Of a DNA stretch of 64,000 nucleotides, positions 1 to 7,280 are shown in pieces. Origin of the DNA: CAWJNF01 sp963844235 (GTDB lineage: Bacteria > Actinomycetota > Thermoleophilia > Gaiellales > Gaiellaceae); the NCBI GenBank assembly GCA_963844235.1, contig CAWJNF010000004.1, positions 558,001 through 622,000 on the forward strand, given 5' to 3'. Below the pieces are notes generated by a model, which was given only the letters and a program-made list of their open reading frames with translations, was not told the origin of the DNA and made no database searches. Position 1 is the stretch's first letter, and every line of letters starts with the position of its first letter. Made by a program: the position numbers and the translations under genes.

Positions 1-108
1 CTCGCCGAGGCGAGGGAGCGTGCCTATCGTGGCATCGGCCACATAGACTTCCCCGGCATGCAGTGCCGGAGCGACATCGCCCTCAGAGCCGCCCGTGTCC
101 CAGCCTGA
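1..108 (+). CDS. purD: Phosphoribosylamine--glycine ligase, C-terminal fragment (5' end outside window)
   Basis: Only the last 35 codons are inside the window, open from base 1 to a TGA at 106-108. The visible peptide contains the stretch YRGIGHIDFPGMQCRSDIA, which matches the usual end of GARS, where a Y..I..I.F.G..YR.DI pattern closes the protein. The enzyme makes glycinamide ribonucleotide in step 2 of purine synthesis. The gene overlaps purE by 14 bases and is followed by further pur genes, which supports the call despite the short fragment. Confidence 0.75.
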   Translation, partial: LAEARERAYRGIGHIDFPGMQCRSDIALRAARVPA

Positions 109-595
109 GTCGGCGCTGCCCAAGCCGCACGCGATCTTCGACGAGTTCGACGACTCGGGCCCGCTCGTCGGCATCCTGATCGGCTCGGAGTCCGACCGTG
201 AGGCGATGGAGGGCGCCGTCGAGGAACTGAACGCCCGGGGTATCTCGAACGAGCTGCACGTCCTCTCCGCCCATCGCGATCCCCGCGGCGTCGCCGAGTA
301 CGCGTCGACTGCCGCCCTGCGCGGCGTCCGCGTCATCATCGCCGGTGCCGGCATGGCGGCCGCGCTGCCCGGCGTCGTAGCCGCCTACACGGAGCTCCCC
401 GTGATCGGCGTGCCGCTCACGTCTTCGAAGAGCGCCATGGGAGGCCTCGACGCGCTCCTCTCGATCGTCCAGATGCCCCCCGGTGTCCCGGTCGCCTGCG
501 TTTCCCTGAACGGCGCCCGCAACGCAGCCATCCTGGCGGCGAAGATCCTGGCTCAGGGCGGCGGTTACCGGGGGCCGGCGACGGGAACGGTCTAG
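95..595 (+). CDS. purE: N5-carboxyaminoimidazole ribonucleotide mutase PurE (variant)
   Basis: A 166-residue PurE-type protein of the normal size for the stand-alone enzyme, which interconverts N5-CAIR and CAIR in purine synthesis. The phosphate-binding motif GSESDREAM (about residues 29-37), the SAHRDP catalytic region (about 58-63) and a Gly/Ala-rich GAGMAAALPG loop are visible. The usual motif is SAHRTP, so Thr is replaced by Asp, and the late TSSKSAMGGLDALLSIVQMP segment is also diverged. The GTG start lies inside the end of purD, so the two are probably translationally coupled. No purK is in view, so whether this is the mutase or a CO2-using type cannot be decided. Confidence 0.88.
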   Translation: MSQPESALPKPHAIFDEFDDSGPLVGILIGSESDREAMEGAVEELNARGISNELHVLSAHRDPRGVAEYASTAALRGVRVIIAGAGMAAALPGVVAAYTELPVIGVPLTSSKSAMGGLDALLSIVQMPPGVPVACVSLNGARNAAILAAKILAQGGGYRGPATGTV

Positions 596-618
596 ATGGT
601 CGTGCAATAGGGGCGGAC

Positions 619-1968
619 TCACGCCATCGTGTCGAGCACGCCCCGCACGTCCTCCACGGTCGTGCGCGGGTTGACGAATGCGAGCCGCGTAATCGTCTCC
701 CCTCGGTGCTTCGTCGGCGTCACGAGCGCGTTCCCGGTGGCAAGCAGCTCGTCCGACCAGCCCTGGTAGTCCTCCGGCCGCCAGCCGAGGCGTCGGAAGG
801 CGACGACCGAGAGCATGGGCTCGTGGACGCGCTCGAGGTAGTCGCGACCGTCGATTTCGTCGGCAGCCTCGCGCGCGACGGCGAGAACGGACTCGATCGC
901 CCGCTCGTACGCACGCGTTCCGTGCGCCGCGAGCGAGAACCAGAGCGGCAGACCGCGGACGCGGCGTGAGAGGTGAACCGCGTAGTCGGAGGCGTTCCAC
1001 TCGTCTCGGACCGTGATCGCCTCCAGATAGCCGGCGTGCTGGGTGTGGGCCCGGCGCGCCAGCTCGGGCTCGCGGTAGACGAGGGCGCAGCAGTCGAACG
1101 GCCCGAAGAGCCACTTGTGCGGATCGACGATGAGCGAGTCGGCCTGCTCGATGCCGACGAAGACATCGCGCACCGACGGCGCGGCGAGGGCCGCGGCCCC
1201 GTAGGCGCCGTCGACGTGCAGCCACAGGTCGCGTTCGCGGCACACCGCCGCGATGCCGGCGAAGTCGTCGACGACACCGAGGTTCGTGGTGCCGGCTGAG
1301 GCGACGACCGCGAAGACGTCGTCCGCGTCCGGGGCCTCCAGGGCCGCGCCCAGGGTCTCCCCGGTCATGCGAAAGCGCTCGTCCACCTCCACCGTGCGAA
1401 CGTCGACATCCATCACGCGGGCGGCCGTCGCAACGGATGAGTGAGCCTCCGTCGACGCCGCCACCGCCCAGCGGGCCGGGCGAGCTCCGCGGCGCTCGAA
1501 CGCGGTATGGCGTGCCGCGACGAGCGCGGAGAGGTTTCCCCCAGTCCCGCCGGACACGAAGCACCCGCCGGCGGTCTCAGGGAGGCCGGCCAGGTCGGCG
1601 ATCCAGCGGAGCGCCTGGTTCTCCGCATACACGGCGCCGGAGGCTTCCATCCACGTTCCCCCGTAGATCGACGAGGCGCTGACGACCAGGTCGAAGAGCG
1701 CGGCGAGCTCGGACGGCGCACCGGGGATGAAGGCGAGGAAGCGCGGGTGGTCGACCGAGACAACCGCGGGAACGAGCACCTCGCGGAAGAGGCGGAAGGC
1801 CTCGTCCGCGCCGAGCCCATCCGTCGTGATCGTCGCACCGGCCTGCTCCTCCAGCTGCTGCGGCGTGAGCGATCCGCCCAGCGAAGGCGGATAGGCCCGC
1901 AGCCGCTCGCGCGTGTACGCGAGCATGTCATTCGCGAAGCGGTCGGTCTCGTCCGTCCAGCCGTGCAC
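619..1968 (-). CDS. PLP-dependent group II decarboxylase (aromatic amino acid/glutamate type)
   Basis: About 449 residues in the AADC/glutamate decarboxylase fold-type I family, which removes CO2 from amino acids. The PLP lysine sits in SLIVDPHKWLFGPFDCC, an upstream HVDGAYGAA supplies the cofactor-binding Asp, and SGGTGGNLSAL is the phosphate loop. The open frame continues antisense into purB, but similarity begins at VHGWTDETDRFANDML, so I chose the GTG at 1968; the ATG of MLAYTRERL is an alternative. The gene converges on purE with a 23-base gap and splits the purine genes. The substrate cannot be read from sequence; tyrosine, tryptophan, DOPA and similar remain open. Confidence 0.85.
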   Translation of the reverse strand: MHGWTDETDRFANDMLAYTRERLRAYPPSLGGSLTPQQLEEQAGATITTDGLGADEAFRLFREVLVPAVVSVDHPRFLAFIPGAPSELAALFDLVVSASSIYGGTWMEASGAVYAENQALRWIADLAGLPETAGGCFVSGGTGGNLSALVAARHTAFERRGARPARWAVAASTEAHSSVATAARVMDVDVRTVEVDERFRMTGETLGAALEAPDADDVFAVVASAGTTNLGVVDDFAGIAAVCRERDLWLHVDGAYGAAALAAPSVRDVFVGIEQADSLIVDPHKWLFGPFDCCALVYREPELARRAHTQHAGYLEAITVRDEWNASDYAVHLSRRVRGLPLWFSLAAHGTRAYERAIESVLAVAREAADEIDGRDYLERVHEPMLSVVAFRRLGWRPEDYQGWSDELLATGNALVTPTKHRGETITRLAFVNPRTTVEDVRGVLDTMA

Positions 1969-2000
1969 CCGAGGACGATATCCGGGCGGCCCCTGGCGGA

Positions 2001-2028
2001 GGCGGGCCGGGTGAGATCCGGCCCCTAC
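2001..2028 (+). repeat. REP-like palindrome, GTAGGGGC family
   Basis: A 28-base imperfect hairpin with CCGG/CCGGCC arms around a GTGAGAT-type loop, ending in CCCCTAC. It lies in the 165-base gap between the divergent PLP decarboxylase and purB. Otherwise nothing is seen in this gap beyond ordinary upstream DNA. The same element recurs at 12781, 20861, 26595-26825 and 55544-55634. Confidence 0.8.
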
Positions 2029-2133
2029 ACCGTCTTGCGCCGTGCCCGGCGACCGAGGGCCGGCAGCCGTCGAGCGTGTGTAGTCCGGCGACGGGAGCTC
2101 AGGGCGGTCAGGGCCACGAACTAAGATGGGCTC

Positions 2134-3459
2134 GTGATCGCGCGCTACTCCCGCCCGGCCATGCGTACCGTCTGGTCGGAGGAGTCGAAGCTCGCTGGTT
2201 GGCTCGAGGTCGAGCTGGCCGCGACGGACGCCTGGGCCGAGCTCGGCATCGTGCCGTCCGAGGAAGCGGAGGAGCTTCGCGCCGACGCCGTGGCTCCCAC
2301 CCCGGCTCGGGTCGCCGAGATCGAGGAGCGCACCCAGCACGATCTGGCTGCCTTCGTGGACGCGGTGGCCGAGCAGGTTGGCCCGGCGGCCCGCTGGCTG
2401 CACTACGGCCTCACGTCGTCGGACGTTCTCGACACCGCTTTGGCGCTTCAGATCCGTCAGGCGGGGGAGCTGGTCTGCGGCGGCATCGACCGAGGCCTGG
2501 CGGCCGTGCTGCGGCGGGCCGAGGAGCATCGTCATTCGGCCATGGCCGGCCGCACTCACGGCGTCCACGCCGAGCCGATCACGTTCGGGGTGAAGCTCGC
2601 CGGGTGGGCGTTCGAGCTGAGTCGGGGACGCGACAGGCTCGCGCGTGCGCTCGAGGAGACACGCGTCGGCAAGCTCTCCGGCACGGTCGGGGTCTACGGT
2701 GGCGGGAACCCCGAGGTCGAGCGACTCGTTTGCGAGCGACTCGGCCTCGAGCGCGAGCCGGCCGCGACCCAGGTCGTACCGCGCGATCGGCTGGCCGCAC
2801 TGCTGACCGCGCTCGCGCTCGTCGCGGCGTCGCTCGAGCGCTTCGCAACCGAGATCCGCCACCTGGCCCGCACCGAGGTGCGCGAGGTCATGGAGCCCTT
2901 CGGCCGTGGTCAGAAGGGATCGTCGGCCATGCCGCACAAGCGCAACCCCGTGGTCGCCGAGCGCCTCTGCGGCCTCGCGCGGGTCGTTCGCGCGGCCGCG
3001 TCCGTCGGGCTCGAGGACGTAGCGCTCTGGCACGAGCGCGACATCTCACACTCGAGCGCCGAACGGATCGTCCTACCCGACGCGTTCCTGGCGCTGGATT
3101 ACATGCTCGATCGTTTCGCGTGGCTCGTGGAGGGGCTCGTCGTCGACGCCGCGCGGATGCGCCACAACCTCGATGCCTCGCACGGCCTCGTCTTCAGCCC
3201 GCGCGTGCTGACGGCGCTCGTCGAGTCCGGTCTCGGGCGGGACGACGCCTATCGTCTCGTACAGGCCCACGCGCTTCGTTCCTGGGAGGAGGAGCTCGAC
3301 TTCCGCTCGCTCCTCGAGCAGGATCCCGCTATCGGCGGCCGGCTCGGTCCTGACGCCATCGCCCGCGCGTTCGATCTGGAGGACGCGCTCCAGCACGTCG
3401 ACGTCGTCTTCGAGCGCCTGTCCACGATTGCCCACCAGGAGGAGGAAGTTCATGCCTGA
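2134..3459 (+). CDS. purB: Adenylosuccinate lyase
   Basis: A 441-residue member of the fumarase/aspartase superfamily. It cleaves SAICAR to AICAR and adenylosuccinate to AMP. The family signature KGSSAMPHKRNP is present at about residues 264-275, as are TSSDVLDTA and the AGRTHG region carrying the catalytic His. The length is close to the usual 430-450. The GTG start gives MIARYSRPAM followed by VWSEE, the normal N-terminus of bacterial PurB. It is the first gene of a tight purB-purC-purS-purQ run and overlaps purC by 8 bases. Confidence 0.96.
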   Translation: MIARYSRPAMRTVWSEESKLAGWLEVELAATDAWAELGIVPSEEAEELRADAVAPTPARVAEIEERTQHDLAAFVDAVAEQVGPAARWLHYGLTSSDVLDTALALQIRQAGELVCGGIDRGLAAVLRRAEEHRHSAMAGRTHGVHAEPITFGVKLAGWAFELSRGRDRLARALEETRVGKLSGTVGVYGGGNPEVERLVCERLGLEREPAATQVVPRDRLAALLTALALVAASLERFATEIRHLARTEVREVMEPFGRGQKGSSAMPHKRNPVVAERLCGLARVVRAAASVGLEDVALWHERDISHSSAERIVLPDAFLALDYMLDRFAWLVEGLVVDAARMRHNLDASHGLVFSPRVLTALVESGLGRDDAYRLVQAHALRSWEEELDFRSLLEQDPAIGGRLGPDAIARAFDLEDALQHVDVVFERLSTIAHQEEEVHA

Positions 3460-4312
3460 AGCGGTTCACGTCGGCAGTGGCAAGGTGCGCGACATCTTCG
3501 CGCTCGACGACGAGCGGCTGCTCCTCGTCGCCAGCGATCGCATCTCGGTCTTCGACGTCGTGCTACCGACGGAGATTCCGGACAAGGGACGAGTGCTCAC
3601 TGGACTGTCGGCTTTCTGGTTCGAACGTACGTCCGAGATCTGCCCGAACCACATGCTCGGCCTGCGGGCCGACGGGCGGTCGACCGAGGCGAGGCGCCTC
3701 GAGATGCTGCCCGTCGAGTGTGTCGTCCGTGGGTACCTCGCCGGGTCCGGCTGGAAGGACTACCAGGCGACCGGCGCGACTTCGGGCCACGCGCTGCCCG
3801 CCGGTCTCCGCGAGTCCGAGCGGCTACCCGAGCCGATCTTCACCCCCTCCACGAAGGCCAGAGAGGGCCACGACGAGAACATCACCACAGCGCAGGCTGC
3901 GGAGCTCGTGGGCGAGGACGTCTTTCGTGAGATCGAGCGCCTGTCGATCGCCCTCTACCGTTTCGGCGCCGAGCACGCCGCGGCGCGTGGAATCATCCTC
4001 GCCGATACGAAATTCGAGCTCGGCAGAGACGAGAGCGGCCGGATCGTGCTCGCGGACGAGGCGCTCACGCCCGACTCCTCCCGCTTCTGGCCCGCCGACG
4101 GGTACGAGCCGGGTCGGGCACAGCCGTCGTTCGACAAGCAGTTCGTCCGCGACTACGCAGAGGGCCTCGGCTGGGACAAGGCATACCCCGGCCCCGAGCT
4201 CCCCGAGGACGTCGTCCAGGGAACCCGCGCGCGCTACATCGAGGCGTTCGAGCGCATCACGGGCATCCCGTACGATCGCTACGTCGGCGACCCGGAGGTC
4301 GTGCTGCGTTGA
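3452..4312 (+). CDS. purC: Phosphoribosylaminoimidazole-succinocarboxamide synthase (SAICAR synthetase)
   Basis: A 286-residue PurC, which joins CAIR and aspartate with ATP. The nucleotide-binding GSGKVRDIFAL motif is near the N-terminus, followed by LPVECVVRGYLAGSGWKDY and the late DTKFELG signature. An upstream in-frame ATG at 3428 exists, but the ATG at 3452 has a strong GGAGGAGG ribosome site 6-13 bases ahead and gives the normal N-terminus. The purB stop lies inside the purC start region, and the purC stop overlaps the purS start, indicating one transcript. Confidence 0.96.
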   Translation: MPEAVHVGSGKVRDIFALDDERLLLVASDRISVFDVVLPTEIPDKGRVLTGLSAFWFERTSEICPNHMLGLRADGRSTEARRLEMLPVECVVRGYLAGSGWKDYQATGATSGHALPAGLRESERLPEPIFTPSTKAREGHDENITTAQAAELVGEDVFREIERLSIALYRFGAEHAAARGIILADTKFELGRDESGRIVLADEALTPDSSRFWPADGYEPGRAQPSFDKQFVRDYAEGLGWDKAYPGPELPEDVVQGTRARYIEAFERITGIPYDRYVGDPEVVLR

Positions 4313-4548
4313 AAGCTGTCGTGCTCGTCAGGCCGAAGGCCGGGATCCTCGATCCGCAGGGCGAAGCTGTGCGCGGCGGCCTCGACCACCTCGGTTTCCC
4401 TGTGCGTGAGGCGCGCGTCGGCCGCGTGATCGACCTCGACTTCGACGCGCCGAGCGCCGAGGAGGCCCGCGAGTCGCTCGAGCGTATGTGCGCGAGCCTG
4501 CTCGCGAACCCGCTGATCGAAAGCTACGAGATCGAGATCCGCCCGTGA
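4309..4548 (+). CDS. purS: Phosphoribosylformylglycinamidine synthase subunit PurS
   Basis: A 79-residue PurS, the small subunit that holds PurQ and PurL together in the three-part FGAM synthase. It has the expected compact alpha/beta pattern beginning KAVVLVRPKAGILDPQG and ending in ANPLIESYEIEI. It starts with TTG in a TTGA overlap with the purC stop and ends in a GTGA overlap with purQ. Its presence matches the short-type PurL encoded at 14276. Confidence 0.95.
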   Translation: MKAVVLVRPKAGILDPQGEAVRGGLDHLGFPVREARVGRVIDLDFDAPSAEEARESLERMCASLLANPLIESYEIEIRP

Positions 4549-5306
4549 CGGCCACTGCGACGCAGCCCCGCCCCCGCATCGGCGTCGTCGTCTTCCCCGG
4601 CTCGAACGACGACCGAGACGCGGCGCTCGCCCTCGAGGCGCTCGGCGCCGAGGCGGAACTCGTCTGGCACGGCGAGCCTGAGCTGCCGTCCGTCGACGCT
4701 GTCGTCCTCCCCGGCGGGTTCTCCTACGGCGATTACCTCCGCTGCGGGGCGATCGCGCGCTTCTCGCCCGTGCTGGCGTCGGTCGGCGAGCTCGCCGCCG
4801 CGGGGCAGCCGGTTCTCGGTATCTGCAACGGGTTCCAGGTCCTGTGCGAGGCGGGCATCCTTCCGGGAGTCCTCCGGGTCAACGAGTCGCTGCGCTTCGT
4901 CTGCCGTGACGTTCGCCTCCGGGTCGAGCGTGCCGCCGCGCCGTTCACGTCGCGCTGCTCGGACGGCGATCGTCTCGTCATACCGGTCAAGCACGGAGAG
5001 GGGCGCTGGTTGTGCCCGGACGAGCTCCTCGCCGACCTCGAGGACAACGACCAGATCGTCCTGCGCTACGAGACCGATGACAATCCGAACGGCGCCCTCG
5101 GGGACGTGGCAGCCGTCTGCAACGCCACCGGCAACGTCATGGGCCTGATGCCCCATCCCGAGCACGCGGTCGATCCGCTGCTGGGATCGCAGGACGGCGC
5201 CCGCATCCTCGGGTCCCTGGTCGACGCGGCACGGAGGAGCCTGCCGGTCGCGGACACATCTCAACCCGCTGCTCGGCACGACACCCTGACCGGAGCGGCA
5301 CCCTGA
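4545..5306 (+). CDS. purQ: Phosphoribosylformylglycinamidine synthase subunit PurQ (glutaminase)
   Basis: A 253-residue class I glutamine amidotransferase that supplies ammonia to PurL. The nucleophile Cys is in GICNGFQVL (about residue 94), and the His/Glu of the triad are in MPHPEHAVDP near the end. The GTG at 4545, in a GTGA overlap with purS, is preferred to an upstream GTG at 4488 inside purS. The C-terminal tail (about the last 15 residues) runs into a 17-bp tandem repeat and looks like added, non-conserved sequence. Confidence 0.95.
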   Translation: MTATATQPRPRIGVVVFPGSNDDRDAALALEALGAEAELVWHGEPELPSVDAVVLPGGFSYGDYLRCGAIARFSPVLASVGELAAAGQPVLGICNGFQVLCEAGILPGVLRVNESLRFVCRDVRLRVERAAAPFTSRCSDGDRLVIPVKHGEGRWLCPDELLADLEDNDQIVLRYETDDNPNGALGDVAAVCNATGNVMGLMPHPEHAVDPLLGSQDGARILGSLVDAARRSLPVADTSQPAARHDTLTGAAP

Positions 5307-5334
5307 CCGGAGCGACACCCGAGACCGGAGGGAC
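5283..5334 (+). repeat. Three 17-18-bp tandem units at the purQ 3' end
   Basis: Three near-identical units beginning ACCCTGACCGGAGCG or ACCCGAGACCGGAGG follow each other without spacing. The purQ stop codon lies in the second unit, and the third ends in a GGAGGGA that may act as ribosome site for the next gene. Confidence 0.75.
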
Positions 5335-5358
5335 AGGCTGATCCGTCGGCTCGGCACG

Positions 5359-5688
5359 GTGCTACGCGTCGCCACGGTCGGCATGCTGGCCTGGGCTGTC
5401 GTCACCGAGCTTCGCAAGCCGGTGCCCGAGCGAAGCTGGCAAGGCAGCCTGGCAGGAGTCGTCCCGTATGACTTGCGCCGCCCGACGTTCGCTCGTGTCC
5501 GACAGCGGTGGTGGAACGCCGAGGACGAACGCCTCTTCACTCCTCACGTGTTCGGTGTCGGCTGGAGCGTCAACCTCGCTCGTGCGCGTCACCTCCTTCG
5601 CGGGCAAACGTCGCCCGTCGGAGGCCATCCCGACGCGGCGAGCGCAAACCCGACTGCCACGGAGCCGGAGCCACCCTGGCCCGACTGA
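5359..5688 (+). CDS. Small DUF5808-like protein
   Basis: A 109-residue protein with one hydrophobic N-terminal segment (VATVGMLAWAVV, about residues 4-15) that could anchor it in the membrane. A conserved-looking block follows: PYDLRRPTFARVRQRWWNAEDERLFTPHVFGVGWSVN. The block resembles the DUF5808 family, whose function is unknown. The GTG start at 5359 is used here. An in-frame CTG at 5338 sits closer to a GGAGGGA ribosome site and would add seven residues. The last 25 residues are low-complexity. It follows purQ in the same direction, probably on the same transcript. Confidence 0.6.
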   Translation: MLRVATVGMLAWAVVTELRKPVPERSWQGSLAGVVPYDLRRPTFARVRQRWWNAEDERLFTPHVFGVGWSVNLARARHLLRGQTSPVGGHPDAASANPTATEPEPPWPD

Positions 5689-5802
5689 CGGACCTGCCGG
5701 GGCTCCGAGCCGCGTCATCCGTCAGGCTCGACCGGCCCGCAGGGGCGGTGGGTACGGCCGCTGCAGTCACCCGCATGCGACCGACGCCGACGCCCCGAGC
5801 CG

Positions 5803-6072
5803 TCACCGCGGCCTCAGGCCGAGCGCCCGCGCGAGCTGGCGCCGTTCGCGCAGGCCCTCGCGCAGCCGTTCCAGATCGTCGCCGCGCAGGGTCACCGGCC
5901 CGCGGCGCGCGGCGCCGTCCGTGCGGTAGGCGAAGCGTACGAGCCGTTCACCCCCGGCTCCCTCGAGGAGCTGGACGATCGAGACGAAGGACTTCTCGTC
6001 AGCCTGCTGCTCGACCTCGACCTCCTCGAGCACCTTCGCTCTTCCCCATGGTGTCGTGACCGCGTTCGCCAT
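5803..6072 (-). CDS. Conserved-looking small hypothetical protein
   Basis: An 89-residue soluble protein with an alternating strand pattern in the middle (KSFVSIVQLLEGAGGERLVRFAYRTDG) and an Arg/Glu-rich helical C-terminus (LERLREGLRERRQLARAL). I do not recognise the family. It reads divergently from the metallo-beta-lactamase-like gene with about 108 bases between. The 113 bases between it and the gene at 5359-5688 show nothing I can identify. Codon use matches the neighbours, so I consider it a real gene. Confidence 0.6.
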   Translation of the reverse strand: MANAVTTPWGRAKVLEEVEVEQQADEKSFVSIVQLLEGAGGERLVRFAYRTDGAARRGPVTLRGDDLERLREGLRERRQLARALGLRPR

Positions 6073-6128
6073 GAGTCAACCGTACGCCGAAACGTGTGAC
6101 GTGAGACGCACGGAATGTGCCGACTCTG

Positions 6129-6151
6129 TCGTGAAACCGTCACGATACGAT
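6129..6151 (+). promoter_or_regulatory. Inverted repeat and candidate -10 box upstream of the MBL-like gene
   Basis: TCGTGA and TCACGA form six-base arms around AACCG at 6129-6145, immediately followed by TACGAT (6146-6151), which fits an actinobacterial TANNNT -10 box. The ATG lies 30 bases further on behind a GGGGAGGAG ribosome site. The overlap of repeat and promoter suggests a repressor site; the regulator is unknown. Confidence 0.4.
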
Positions 6152-6180
6152 CACGTCGCGATCGAGAGCGGGGAGGAGCT

Positions 6181-6798
6181 ATGACCGAGCCCAAAACCGT
6201 GGCGTCGCGGATCGAGGAGGTCACCTCCGGGGTCTGGCACTGGCAGCTCACGGACGAGCGCATCGGCGGGTATACGAGCGCAGCGCATGCCGTGGCGACA
6301 GACGACGGCGCCGTTCTGATCGACCCGCTGCCGCTGCCGGAGGACGCGCTCGACCAGCTCGCGCCCGCCCGGGCGATCTGCCTCACGGCCCAGTGCCATC
6401 AGCGCTCGGCCTGGGTGTACCGGCAGCGCTTCGGCGCTCCCGTCTACGCACCGCAAACCCGGCCGATGGAGGAGGAGCCGGACGAGCGCTACGTGGAAGG
6501 CGACGTACTCCCGGGCGGGCTGCGCGTCATTCACACGCCGGGCCCCGAGGAGGCGCACTACTCGTTCCTGCTCGAGCGTATGCCCGCCGTGCTCTTCTGC
6601 TCCGACCTGCTCATGGTCGAAGACGGGAAGCTCGAGTTCGTGCCCCTCGAGTACCACGACGATCCACCGATTACCCGTCGCAGCGTGACTGGGCTGCTCG
6701 GGCTCGACTTCGAGATCCTCTGCCTCGACCACGGGTCGCCGCTGACGCGGGAGCCGAAGACCGCGATCAGGGCGCTGCTCGAGCGCACCACCGGCTGA
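6181..6798 (+). CDS. Metallo-beta-lactamase-fold protein with degenerate metal site
   Basis: A 205-residue protein with the beta-sandwich pattern of the family: DDGAVLIDPLPLP, then a loop, GLRVIHTPGPEEAHYSF, VLFCSDLLM and FEILCLDHGSPL. The usual HxHxDH motif is replaced by TAQCHQRSA, so at least three metal ligands are missing, while the later Asp and His positions survive. It may be a non-hydrolytic or differently metallated member. The ATG at 6181 has a GGGGAGGAG site; the frame's earlier ATG at 6115 lies upstream of the promoter-like sequence. The gene converges on the MarR gene with a 10-base gap. Confidence 0.7.
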   Translation: MTEPKTVASRIEEVTSGVWHWQLTDERIGGYTSAAHAVATDDGAVLIDPLPLPEDALDQLAPARAICLTAQCHQRSAWVYRQRFGAPVYAPQTRPMEEEPDERYVEGDVLPGGLRVIHTPGPEEAHYSFLLERMPAVLFCSDLLMVEDGKLEFVPLEYHDDPPITRRSVTGLLGLDFEILCLDHGSPLTREPKTAIRALLERTTG

Positions 6799-6808
6799 CG
6801 CGCGATTC

Positions 6809-7243
6809 TCAGCCCGAGGGCGTGGCCCGGACGAGCTCCCCGAGCTCGGCGAGGAGCGCATCGACGCGGTCCCGGCCAAAGCGCTCGCGGACGTCCAGCT
6901 GGACCGCGCGCCAGAGCGGGTAGCACTCGCCGAGCCTGGCCCGGCCGGCCTTCGTCAGCGACACGATGCGCGTCCGGCGGTCTGGCCCCGCGACGATCTC
7001 CACGAGACCGCGGCTCACGAGCCCGTCGAGCTCACGGCCCAACGTCGTGCGATCGAGCAGGAGCCGGCGAGCCAGACGGGTGAGCGGCGAGGGGCCCTCG
7101 TCGTCGAGTCGCGCGAGGACCGAGAACTGGGTCGTCCGGAGCCCGACCGGTCGCAGCGCGTCGTCGTAGAGACGGGTCACAGCGCGCGTCGTCATCCGCA
7201 GCCTCGCGCACACGCACGAGATGTCTGCAGGCTCGACGGTCAC
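6809..7243 (-). CDS. MarR-family transcriptional regulator
   Basis: A 144-residue winged-helix protein. It has an N-terminal helix pair (CARLRMTTRAVTRLYDDALRP), the helix-turn-helix LTRLARRLLLDRTTLGRELDGLVSRGLVE (about 54-82) and the wing GPDRRTRIVSLT. The start is GTG at 7243, only 37 bases from the divergent MFS gene. It most likely represses that transporter, and perhaps itself, through the shared intergenic region. The ligand is unknown. Confidence 0.88.
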   Translation of the reverse strand: MTVEPADISCVCARLRMTTRAVTRLYDDALRPVGLRTTQFSVLARLDDEGPSPLTRLARRLLLDRTTLGRELDGLVSRGLVEIVAGPDRRTRIVSLTKAGRARLGECYPLWRAVQLDVRERFGRDRVDALLAELGELVRATPSG

Positions 7244-7280
7244 GATAGGAGTATATACACCTTTCCTGTATGCTCGCCTC
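7244..7280. promoter_or_regulatory. MarR/MFS divergent promoter with imperfect operator
   Basis: The 37-base gap is AT-rich in an otherwise GC-rich window. It holds ATAGGAG...CCTGTAT, an imperfect inverted repeat around TATATACACCTTT. TATGCT (7269-7274) is a good -10 box whose start site would fall on or next to the GTG at 7281, implying a leaderless MFS message. A repressor on the repeat would cover the promoter. Confidence 0.5.

Noticed and set aside
1969..3033. N-terminal extension of the PLP decarboxylase antisense to purB
   Set aside because: The extension has no similarity to the family, overlaps conserved purB and crosses a palindrome; the GTG at 1968 gives a normal-length enzyme.
5338..5358. 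CTG start for the DUF5808-like gene
   Set aside because: The spacing to GGAGGGA is attractive, but CTG starts are rare and the added residues show no conservation that I can recognise; the GTG at 5359 is kept.
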